From positions 1-31,468 of the forward strand of contig CAZVJA010000043.1 in the NCBI GenBank assembly GCA_964626885.1: a stretch of DNA of 31,468 bases, given 5' to 3'. The notes beneath the pieces are model-generated. The model was not told where the DNA came from. It saw only the letters and a list, made by a program, of their open reading frames with translations, and did not search any database. This DNA comes from CAZVJA01 sp964626885. GTDB taxonomy: Bacteria > Planctomycetota > Planctomycetia > Planctomycetales > Planctomycetaceae. Every line of letters begins with the position of its first letter. Within the stretch, counting starts at the first letter, position 1. A program made the translations under genes and the position numbers. Of this stretch, positions 10,177 through 17,841 are shown piece after piece.

Positions 10177-11819
10177 TGGCTGCTTCAACACTCGCCCGCA
10201 TGGGCCCATCGCGCTTCGGATTGTCATCGGTGCTCCCTCGGCTGATCTGGAAGGAATATCGATCGTTGCGCGGGTTATGGATCGGGCTGGTCATGCTGGC
10301 CCCCTTATTGGCCATATTCTCTTCGATGATTCTCGATCGGCTGCCGGAGGATATGCGGACTAACCGTGAGGCACCGATGGTGGCATTCATGTTCACATTC
10401 CCGATCATGTTTGCTGTCGGCAGCAGTGCGTTGCTCTTCGCGGCGGAAAAAGAGGATCGAACCTGGAACCTGCTCCGTTTCTATCCCTTCCACAAAAAAG
10501 ACGTGTTTCTTGCAAAAATTCTGGTCGGTTTGCTCGGTACGGTATCCATCAGCCTCTTACTTTCATCAATGCTTTACGTACTACTATGGTTCGGCTGGGA
10601 GGAAGCCGGAAGACAGCGATTAGGTTATGACTCCGTTTCATCGTTCCTGAATGCCTGGCACGTTGGATGGGAGCGCGGCTTCCAGTTGGCGGTTCAGGGA
10701 TTTGCGTGGGGAGTGTTCTTCTCGTTGCTGACCAGCCGGACTTTGGCGACCCTCTTCCTCGCCCCGCTCGCGGCGTTGATGGCCGTGTATTCTGTGTTCC
10801 CGATCGCGATGCTTGTGGTCGCATTAGTGGCCGATGGTTGGCTTGCCCGGCATTGGCTGGATGAGAGAAATGCGCGCTGGTACGTCGCCCCCACTGTTCG
10901 CCGGGTGACACGTCTTCCCCAACGGGTTCTGTTTATCAGCGACGCCGCCTATCCCGCGAAAGTCGCTTTTGCACGACTGGTCTGGTTGGAGTGGAAGAAT
11001 GCCCGCAGATTCTTTGCTTTTGCCCTCGCGGCTGGCGTGTTGATCTTCTGCATTGATCATCCCGTCACATTCGGAGGATTGCACGATAACCGTGGAATCT
11101 CGGTCATATTCTCCGCGATTCTCCCTTTGTTGGCGGGTGCTTGGTCGTATCACGGGGAGCAGCAACTCAAGCGCTTTCGCATCCCGTCGCAACGCGGAGT
11201 TTCTCCGGGAGCCGTCTGGCTTTCCAAACACGCCGTCTGGATTCCGCTCACCGTGTTGATGCTATTCGCGCTGTTGCTGGCGGATTACAGTTTTAGAAAA
11301 TTCATTCGACACAGCGTCGTCGTTGGTAGGCTCAATTCCGTGATCGGCATCGTGACCGAAGTTTTCAGTATTCGTGACGATCTATATCCCATGACGACGG
11401 TCATTGGCAGAATGTTCGGCTGGGTGCTCCTGGCATATGGTTGCGGTCAATTCGTGTCGATGCTGATTCCCCGGACGATCACGGCGGCTCTGGTTTCGTT
11501 GCCGCTGCTTTGGTTCTCCACTCTCTGGTGGATCATCGTCACCAGCTATGAAATCCCCGTGCTGATTACGGTGGGACCGGTCATCGTCATTCTGTTTGCC
11601 GCGAGCCTCGTGCGGGCTCCCGATTGGCTGGCGGAACGCTCCGGCTGGCACCCATGGCTCAAGCTTACTGGTGTAGTGGTCATTCCCATGATGATCCTGC
11701 TGATCGGCGTGGAACTCTACATGTCCGTTTCATCGACGATGATCAGATATGCGGCCCCCCCCGTCTCACGCCGCGGTGCTGCCGTCGCGCCTCGGGATCG
11801 CAAGTGGCTTTCTCCCTAA
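10176..11819 (+). CDS. ABC-2 type permease, internally duplicated, about 12 TM
   Basis: 547 residues, roughly twice a usual ABC-2 subunit. About 12 hydrophobic segments can be picked, six per half, beginning with GLWIGLVMLAPLLAIFSSMI and ending with VVVIPMMILLIGVELYM. The two halves look like tandem copies: RLIWKEYRSLR in the first matches RLVWLEWKNARR in the second, and the block E-x-D-R-T-W...RFYPFHKKDVFLAK matches E-Q-Q-L-K-RFRIPSQRGVSPGAVWLSK. One chain could therefore supply both membrane halves of the exporter. It is coupled to the ATPase upstream by a TGATG overlap. No terminator with a T-run was seen after it. Confidence 0.88.
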   Translation: MAASTLARMGPSRFGLSSVLPRLIWKEYRSLRGLWIGLVMLAPLLAIFSSMILDRLPEDMRTNREAPMVAFMFTFPIMFAVGSSALLFAAEKEDRTWNLLRFYPFHKKDVFLAKILVGLLGTVSISLLLSSMLYVLLWFGWEEAGRQRLGYDSVSSFLNAWHVGWERGFQLAVQGFAWGVFFSLLTSRTLATLFLAPLAALMAVYSVFPIAMLVVALVADGWLARHWLDERNARWYVAPTVRRVTRLPQRVLFISDAAYPAKVAFARLVWLEWKNARRFFAFALAAGVLIFCIDHPVTFGGLHDNRGISVIFSAILPLLAGAWSYHGEQQLKRFRIPSQRGVSPGAVWLSKHAVWIPLTVLMLFALLLADYSFRKFIRHSVVVGRLNSVIGIVTEVFSIRDDLYPMTTVIGRMFGWVLLAYGCGQFVSMLIPRTITAALVSLPLLWFSTLWWIIVTSYEIPVLITVGPVIVILFAASLVRAPDWLAERSGWHPWLKLTGVVVIPMMILLIGVELYMSVSSTMIRYAAPPVSRRGAAVAPRDRKWLSP

Positions 11820-11933
11820 GGAACGGGTTTCGCGCATTCGTCTGCTGGATTGATCCAAGAACCTCTCTGGCCGTTTACAAATCCATTGATACGATACGCA
11901 CCATCGATCACCTCATCACAAGAGGGGGCTTGC

Positions 11934-13046
11934 ATGGTGTTCGTTCGGAGTGAAATTACGACGAGCTTCTGCTTCGCGGGATTACTCCTCACCACGATTG
12001 CACATATTGTGCATGGTGATGAAGCGGCACCGGCCGCTACGGAATCCGCACCGCCTGCCGCGGCCGCGCGACCATCGTCCGAGTCGCATCCTTATAAAGA
12101 CAAGCTCGGGCCGTTCGCTGTCTCCATCAAAGACGAGACCTGGACCGATAAAAGCCGCGAGCGCGAAATTCCGGTGCGGATCTATCGGCCGATTGGAGCC
12201 GACGGAGCTCGCCCCGCGATTCTCTTTTCAAGTGGCCTGGCAGGCTCGCGCGAGGACTGCGCGTATCTTGGCCGGCACTGGACTAGTCATGGATATGTTT
12301 GCATTTTCATGCAGCATCCCGGCAGCGACAGTGCGCTGTTGAAGGGAAACGGGCGGATTCGTCTGTTACGAATTGTGCGCGCGGGAGTCAATCCGGAGAA
12401 TCTGAAGCTCCGCCCGCAGGATGTTCACTTTGTGGTTGATGAACTGCTCCGCCGAAACGTTGCCGAAGGAGAACTCCAGGGGCGAATCGATGTCTCCCGA
12501 ATCGGCGTTTGCGGGCACTCTCTTGGGGCGTATTCCGCGCTGGCGGCGATTGGCCTCGTCGTCAACTTGCCGGACGCACCGAAGACATCGTTTCGTGACG
12601 ATCGACTGCGGGCGGCGATTTCGATGGCGGCGCCTGCCGAATTGCCGGACGCGTTCGACGATGCGAGCGCCGACGGCATTCGTGTCCCTTGTCTGCATCT
12701 GCTCGGTACAAAAGGTGACTCACGGCTTGGGGTGGCCCCAGCGGGAGATGACACCGTCGCGGACCGAATCCATTTTGACCGCACCCACCATGCGGAAGCG
12801 CTGCTGGTCACGATTTCCGGAGCAGAACGAGTGACTTTTACCGATGCGATCGAATTCGATGGCCAGAAGTATGTTCGGGACCCGCGGCATCATGGATGGA
12901 TTCAACAAATCACATCCGCGTTCTGGGATGCGTCGCTACTCGACGACAACGGGGCGCGTACCTGGCTTTCGGGTGAGGGGTTCCGCTCGGTGGTGGGAAA
13001 AGAGGCTGCACTGGAGCACAAGATCCCCAACAAGTTGCCCAAGTGA
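11934..13046 (+). CDS. Exported alpha/beta hydrolase (PAF-acetylhydrolase/chlorophyllase-like)
   Basis: 370 residues from the ATG at 11934, which is preceded by AGAGGGGGCTTGC; a longer frame from 11850 would bury the signal peptide. Residues 1-28 are a signal peptide (TTSFCFAGLLLTTIAHIVHG), then an Ala/Pro-rich linker. The hydrolase core shows the oxyanion-hole block ILFSSGLAGSREDCAYLG (97-114) and the nucleophile elbow GVCGHSLGAY with Ser196. The likely acid is in LLGTKGDSRLG; the catalytic His may be in the HHGW segment near residue 320 but this is not certain. The arrangement resembles platelet-activating-factor acetylhydrolase and chlorophyllase-type esterases. It should act outside the cytoplasmic membrane on an ester substrate that is unknown. 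Confidence 0.85.
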   Translation: MVFVRSEITTSFCFAGLLLTTIAHIVHGDEAAPAATESAPPAAAARPSSESHPYKDKLGPFAVSIKDETWTDKSREREIPVRIYRPIGADGARPAILFSSGLAGSREDCAYLGRHWTSHGYVCIFMQHPGSDSALLKGNGRIRLLRIVRAGVNPENLKLRPQDVHFVVDELLRRNVAEGELQGRIDVSRIGVCGHSLGAYSALAAIGLVVNLPDAPKTSFRDDRLRAAISMAAPAELPDAFDDASADGIRVPCLHLLGTKGDSRLGVAPAGDDTVADRIHFDRTHHAEALLVTISGAERVTFTDAIEFDGQKYVRDPRHHGWIQQITSAFWDASLLDDNGARTWLSGEGFRSVVGKEAALEHKIPNKLPK

Positions 13047-13084
13047 GGGCTAATTCCCCAAGTTACAGACCATTCGGCGATTTG

Positions 13085-13113
13085 AGCCGGATCGTCCCCA
13101 TTCCGGTCCGGCT
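13085..13113 (+). repeat. Inverted repeat after the hydrolase gene
   Basis: AGCCGGA (13085-13091) pairs with TCCGGCT (13107-13113) across 15 bases; CCGGA/TCCGG can pair alternatively inside. There is no T-run, so a rho-independent terminator is only possible, not shown. Confidence 0.35.
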
Positions 13114-13166
13114 GTCCATGGGCTACCTGGAGGGCCAAATCCCCTTCCCAAAACCGGCTCTTAACC

Positions 13167-13195
13167 TTGCTTGGCCGGGAATTCCGGGGGATAAT
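13167..13195 (+). promoter_or_regulatory. Possible promoter abutting the cytochrome gene start
   Basis: TTGCTT (13167-13172) and GATAAT (13190-13195) are 17 bases apart. The -10 matches five of six consensus bases, the -35 only three. The predicted transcription start would fall at about 13202-13203, on or next to the annotated ATG. Confidence 0.4.
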
Positions 13196-13202
13196 CTAAG
13201 AT

Positions 13203-15881
13203 ATGCACAATCGTCGATTTGTTCACCGGCTGGGGATGGCGGCGCGTCTCGTCGCGGCCATCGGATTTGTAACGAGTTCAGCGGTCCTTCGAGCAGAGGA
13301 GTCGGTTGACCCCAACGCCGAGCTGACCTTCGAGCGGGATATCCGCCCCATTTTGCGGGCGCATTGCTTCGATTGCCACGGCGGCTCCGACGTCAAAGGC
13401 AAGCTCGACTTGCGGCTGCGGCGGCTGATGCTGCAAGGGGGCGAAAGTGGTCCTGCCATCGATCCCGGCAGCCCCGCCTCCAGCTATCTGCTCGACCGTG
13501 TTCGGGCAGGCGAAATGCCTCCGGGGCAAGTCAAATTGACCCCTAAGGAAATCTTGATCCTGGAGAACTGGGTTACCGCCGGAGCCAAAACGGCTCGCGA
13601 AGAGCCGGAACAGGTCAGCGAGCAAACACTCGTCACCCCCGAAGACCGTGCGTTCTGGTCATTTCGCCCGCTGGCTCATTCGGCGATCCCCGCTACGACT
13701 CAGGAGGAACGCGCCCGAACGCCGATCGATGCCTTTTTGCTGGCCAAGCTGCGCGAGAAAGGAATGCACTTCTCGACGGATGCCGATCGCCTGACGCTCC
13801 TGCGCCGCGCGGCGCTCGATCTCACCGGTCTCCCGCCCGAGCCGGGCGAAGTCGAGCGGTTCCTCTCGGACGAATCCCCCGAGGCCTACGAGAAATTGGT
13901 CGATCGACTCCTCGATTCGCCGCATTATGGGGAGCGTTGGGGCCGCCACTGGCTCGACGCCGCGGGTTATGCCGACTCGCAGGGGTACGATGTGCAAGAC
14001 ACGGAACGGGACTGGGCTTACAAGTATCGCGACTACGTAATTCGTTCGCTCAACGCCGACAAGCCGTTTGACCAATTCGTTACGGAACAGCTCGCGGGAG
14101 ACGAACTCGCGCCGGGGCCGTACAGCAATCTCACGCCGGAAGTGCTTGAAAAACTCTCAGCCACCGGATTTTTGCGGATGGCAGCCGATGGCTCTGGAAC
14201 CGGAGGAGTTGATCTGGCGGTTGCGTCCAACCAGATGATGGCCGACACGATTAAGATCGTCTCGACATCGCTGCTCGGGTTGTCGGTGGGTTGCGCACAA
14301 TGCCACGACCATCGGTACGATCCGATTCCGCAGGAAGATTATTACCGTTTGCGGGCGCTGTTTGAGCCGGCCATCAATTGGAAAAACTGGCGATTGCCAG
14401 AACAACGTCGTGTATCGCTTTACACCGACGCCGATCGCGCGAAGGCTGCGGAAGTGGAGGCTGAGGCGTCGAAGATCGCCACCGACCGAAACGACAGAGA
14501 AACGAAATTCATGGCCGCCGCGCTCGAGAAGGAGCTTGAAAAGTTCGACCCGGCACTCCGCGAGGTATTGCGCACTGCCTGCAACACTCCTGGCGATAAG
14601 CGAACACCGGAACAAACCGGACTGCTCAGCAAGTATCCGAATCTCAATATCAATCCCGGCAATCTGTATCAGTACAATCAGAAAGCATCCGACGAACTCA
14701 AAGTGTTGGACGGCAAGATTGCCGAGGTGCGCGCGAAGAAGCCGGTCGAGGACTTTGTCGCAATTCTCACCGAGGAGCCAGGGAACGTGCCCGAGACGTT
14801 TCTGTTCCACCGAGGTGATCACCGCCAACCGAAGCAGAAGGTTGAACCGGGAGGTTTGACAGTTGTCGCCCTTCCGGGAGAACGCTGGACGCCGGAGGCG
14901 AAACCGAAGGAACTTCCAACGAGCGGACGTCGATTGGCCTTCGCACGGCATCTGACGAGCGGCGAACATCCGCTCTTTGGCCGGGTGATTGTGAACCGCG
15001 TCTGGATGCATCATTTCGGGCACGGACTGGTCGGCACTCCGGCGGACTTTGGCTCGCTCGGCGAAAAGCCGACACATCCAGAACTTCTGGACTGGCTTGC
15101 CCGCGAGTTTCCCCGTCGCGGCTGGAGCCTGAAGGAACTGCATCGATTGATCATGACATCCACCGCGTATCGGCAGGCGTCCCACCGCGATCTCGATCAT
15201 CCCGACGTTGACCCCGAAAATCTTCTCTACTCGCGGATGAGTATCCAGCGGCTCGACGCCGAAGTTGTTCGCGACCGCATGCTTCAATCGAGCGGCTCGC
15301 TCTTCGCGCGGATGTTCGGCAGCCCGGTTCCCGTGAAGGAAGACGTGGTGGGACAGATCGTGGTCGGGATTGATAATAAAGGGGGCGCGAACACTCCGGG
15401 AGCCGATGTGCCCATCGGATCGGAAGAATTTCGGCGAAGCGTGTATATCCAGGTTCGCCGCAGCCGGCCGCTCGCGTTTTTGCGGGCATTCGATTCGCCG
15501 GTGATGGAGACGAACTGCGATCGCCGCGTCTCTTCGACCGCCTCGACCCAGGCGTTGATGTTGATGAACAGCGAGTTCGTCCTGGCGGAATCAGCCCGTT
15601 TTGCACAGCGACTTCGCCGCGAGTCCGGCGAGGATCTCCGCAAACAGATCGCTCATGGGTTCGAATTGGCATACTCGCGGCCGGCGAGCGAGGACGAAAT
15701 CACTGGATCGGTGAAATTCCTTGAGTCGCAAATCAAGCAGCTTGAAGCCAAAGCAGCAGCCGAGCCCGCCAAAACGCAGGAACAGAACAAGGCCGCCGCG
15801 CCGGCCGATCACGGCCTGCAAGCACTCACCGATTTTTGCCAGGCACTTTTGAGTTCGAACGAGTTTCTCTACGTCGATTGA
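13203..15881 (+). CDS. PSCyt1-DUF1549-DUF1553 planctomycete cytochrome-like protein
   Basis: 892 residues with signal peptide (about 1-35, ending SSAVLRAEE). PSCyt1 domain, about 40-125, opens ERDIRPILRAHCFDCHGG with a haem c motif C55-x-x-C58-H59. DUF1549 (PSCyt2), about 170-375, starts at TPIDAFLLAKLREKG and holds a second C-x-x-C-H (C364-A-Q-C367-H368). A charged helical linker (about 410-500) leads to DUF1553, about 573-840, with VIVNRVWMHHFGHGLV and ELHRLIMTSTAYRQAS. The architecture is nearly restricted to Planctomycetes and relatives, where it occurs in many paralogues. It is exported; an electron-transfer or hydrolytic role linked to polysaccharide or sulfated-substrate breakdown has been suggested, but the reaction is not known. 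The DUF1501 partner begins 18 bases downstream. An alternative start is the ATG at 13236. Confidence 0.95.
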   Translation: MHNRRFVHRLGMAARLVAAIGFVTSSAVLRAEESVDPNAELTFERDIRPILRAHCFDCHGGSDVKGKLDLRLRRLMLQGGESGPAIDPGSPASSYLLDRVRAGEMPPGQVKLTPKEILILENWVTAGAKTAREEPEQVSEQTLVTPEDRAFWSFRPLAHSAIPATTQEERARTPIDAFLLAKLREKGMHFSTDADRLTLLRRAALDLTGLPPEPGEVERFLSDESPEAYEKLVDRLLDSPHYGERWGRHWLDAAGYADSQGYDVQDTERDWAYKYRDYVIRSLNADKPFDQFVTEQLAGDELAPGPYSNLTPEVLEKLSATGFLRMAADGSGTGGVDLAVASNQMMADTIKIVSTSLLGLSVGCAQCHDHRYDPIPQEDYYRLRALFEPAINWKNWRLPEQRRVSLYTDADRAKAAEVEAEASKIATDRNDRETKFMAAALEKELEKFDPALREVLRTACNTPGDKRTPEQTGLLSKYPNLNINPGNLYQYNQKASDELKVLDGKIAEVRAKKPVEDFVAILTEEPGNVPETFLFHRGDHRQPKQKVEPGGLTVVALPGERWTPEAKPKELPTSGRRLAFARHLTSGEHPLFGRVIVNRVWMHHFGHGLVGTPADFGSLGEKPTHPELLDWLAREFPRRGWSLKELHRLIMTSTAYRQASHRDLDHPDVDPENLLYSRMSIQRLDAEVVRDRMLQSSGSLFARMFGSPVPVKEDVVGQIVVGIDNKGGANTPGADVPIGSEEFRRSVYIQVRRSRPLAFLRAFDSPVMETNCDRRVSSTASTQALMLMNSEFVLAESARFAQRLRRESGEDLRKQIAHGFELAYSRPASEDEITGSVKFLESQIKQLEAKAAAEPAKTQEQNKAAAPADHGLQALTDFCQALLSSNEFLYVD

Positions 15882-15899
15882 CGATTTGAGGATGAGCCG

Positions 15900-17381
15900 A
15901 TGGACGACCGAATTGTGAATTCGATCTCAGGTGCCGAGTTGGCGGGACATCCGGCCACGCGCCGCGAATTCCTCGCCCGCAATGCAATGGGAATCGGCAG
16001 CGTGGCGCTGGCCTGGTTATTGAAACAGGACAACCTGCTTGCCACCCCCGCGAATATTCCACGACAGCAACAGACATTCGACATGATCCCGAAGCAGCCG
16101 CACTTCGCGCCGCGCGCGACGGCGATGATTTCGCTGTTCATGCACGGCGGTCCCAGCCATGTCGATCTGTTTGATCCCAAGCCCGAACTGACCAAGCACA
16201 GCGGCACCGACTATCAGGGAGAAGTCACCTACAGTTTCATCAACCGCGCCAGCAAGAAGTTGTTCGGCACGCCGTGGAAGTTCCGCAAGTACGGCGAATG
16301 CGGCACAGACGTTTCCGAACTGCTGCCTCATTTCACCGAAATCGTCGACGACGTCTGCGTCATCCGCTCGATGCACACCGATATCAACGGCCATGAGTCT
16401 TCGATCTGGTTCATGAACACCGGAAAGTCCCAGCCGGGGCGGCCGGCGCTCGGTTCCTGGCTGACTTACGCATTAGGAAATGAAAGCCAGAATCTCCCCG
16501 CGTACATCGCCATGCCCGACCCAGGGGGACATCCCGTGGACGGAGTCCGCAACTGGTCGAACGGCTGGATGCCGCCGTTGTTCCAGGGAACGGTGATCCG
16601 TTCGCGCGAGCCGCGAATTCTCAATCTGGACCCTCCCGAACATCTCAAAGGGGAACTGCAACGAAGCAATCTCGCGTTTCTGGCCGATCTCAACCGCAGA
16701 CATCTCAAGCAACATCCCGGCGAGGCGGATCTCGAAGCGCGGATCTCGAGCTACGAGCTGGCAGCCCGCATGCAATCGGCCGCGAAGGACGCGCTCGATC
16801 TCTCGCAAGAGACGAAGACCACGCAGGAAATGTACGGGCTCGATAACCCCGAGACCGCCGAATACGGAGCGCGCTGCCTCGTGGCACGTCGGCTTGTCGA
16901 GCGGGGTGTGCGGTTCGTGCAGCTGTTCATCGCCGGACAAATCTGGGACAACCACACCAATATTCGCGACAATCTCCCGGCGTGCTGCCGCAAGACCGAC
17001 AAGCCCGCGGCTGCTTTGGTGAAGGATCTCAAACAGCGCGGAATGCTCGACACCACGCTCGTACATTGGGGGGGTGAGATCGGTCGACTCCCGGTCACGG
17101 AAGATAACGGCGATCCCAGGCAGTCCGGACGCGACCATAATGGCCAGGGATTCAGTACTTGGCTGGCGGGCGGAGGCATCAAGGGGGGGATGACCTACGG
17201 GGAGACTGACGAATTCGGCCACAAGGCCGCCGTCAACAAGGTCAGCCCAAATGACTATCAGGCGACGCTCTTGTCGCTCTTCGGGATCGATCACGAGCGG
17301 CTTGTGTTTCACTACAACGGGCAGGAATACAAGCTGACCAACAACCAGCCTTGTCGCGTGGTCAAAGAGATCTTGCGATAA
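15900..17381 (+). CDS. DUF1501 protein with Tat signal
   Basis: 493 residues. GAGGA nine bases before the ATG is a good ribosome site. The N-terminus carries a twin-arginine signal (T-R21-R22-E-F-L) followed by GIGSVALAWLL, so the folded protein is exported by Tat. DUF1501 hallmarks include MISLFMHGGPSHVDLFDPKP (about 76-95), YALGNESQNLPAYI and the C-terminal DTTLVHWGGEIGRLP and GRDHNGQGFSTWLAGGG. The fold is related to alkaline phosphatase and sulfatases, and acids and histidines in these motifs could be metal ligands, but the canonical sulfatase C-x-P-x-R was not seen. It follows the PSCyt1/DUF1549/DUF1553 gene by 18 bases, the standard planctomycete pair, implying joint action. Confidence 0.95.
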   Translation: MDDRIVNSISGAELAGHPATRREFLARNAMGIGSVALAWLLKQDNLLATPANIPRQQQTFDMIPKQPHFAPRATAMISLFMHGGPSHVDLFDPKPELTKHSGTDYQGEVTYSFINRASKKLFGTPWKFRKYGECGTDVSELLPHFTEIVDDVCVIRSMHTDINGHESSIWFMNTGKSQPGRPALGSWLTYALGNESQNLPAYIAMPDPGGHPVDGVRNWSNGWMPPLFQGTVIRSREPRILNLDPPEHLKGELQRSNLAFLADLNRRHLKQHPGEADLEARISSYELAARMQSAAKDALDLSQETKTTQEMYGLDNPETAEYGARCLVARRLVERGVRFVQLFIAGQIWDNHTNIRDNLPACCRKTDKPAAALVKDLKQRGMLDTTLVHWGGEIGRLPVTEDNGDPRQSGRDHNGQGFSTWLAGGGIKGGMTYGETDEFGHKAAVNKVSPNDYQATLLSLFGIDHERLVFHYNGQEYKLTNNQPCRVVKEILR

Positions 17382-17428
17382 GGTTCCCTGTCACCAGAGT
17401 TGCACCTGCCCTGTTGGACGCCAACCCG

Positions 17429-17450
17429 TGCGACCGGCATAACCGGTGCA
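17429..17450 (+). terminator. Candidate terminator hairpin after DUF1501
   Basis: TGC-ACCGG (17429-17437, with one bulged G at 17432) pairs with CCGGT-GCA (17443-17450) around the loop CATAA. It lies 48 bases after the stop. No T-run follows, so intrinsic termination is only a possibility. Confidence 0.35.
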
Positions 17451-17798
17451 ATCGGCACCTTCGGACCTCTCCCGCCGGACGGTGCGACTGACGGATGATT
17501 CCTCGTTCCCCGTTGGCAGGAAGGTAGGGGTTCAAGGGGCAATCGCCGCATGCTCGATAAAATCGAAACGATGGGCTCCATCGGGGGGATCGGATTGTTC
17601 CCTTAGTTCCTTCTTTTCGTTAAAAAAGAGCGAAAATGAACAGGACGAGCACGAACGCGTCGAATGGGCAAAATGGCCGGAATATGATTGTGTTCCCCTC
17701 TTTAGAGTCTCTACCATGAAGAATTACGGGCCAACGCGGTAGTCTGCCACCTCAGATAGACGTCGGAGTTGTTGTTTCATTCGACCCCCGGATGGCGT

Positions 17799-17819
17799 CC
17801 CGACCGACCATTGGTCGGG
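17799..17819 (+). repeat. Palindrome in the leader of the HEAT-like gene
   Basis: CCCGACC (17799-17805) can pair with GGTCGGG (17813-17819); alternatively CCGACCA (17804-17810) and TGGTCGG (17812-17818) form a near-perfect 15-base palindrome with one central base. It ends 23 bases before the ATG and just before the ribosome site GGAG, so it could be an operator or a leader hairpin affecting translation. Confidence 0.4.
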
Positions 17820-17841
17820 GCGCATCCCTGGAGTCTCCTGG

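Larger units (their letters stand above)
17382..17841. other. Intergenic region, 460 bases
   Basis: No supported gene. It contains a hairpin just after the DUF1501 stop and another just before the next ATG, listed separately, and an AT-rich stretch near 17600-17700. A 27-codon frame at 17636 has no recognisable content. Confidence 0.4.

Noticed and set aside
10124..10408. Possible small antisense gene at the ATPase/permease border
   Set aside because: Fully opposite coupled genes, without start signals or family features.
14157..15287. 376-codon minus-strand frame inside the PSCyt1/DUF1553 gene
   Set aside because: Antisense to a well-supported gene, no recognisable family or ribosome site.
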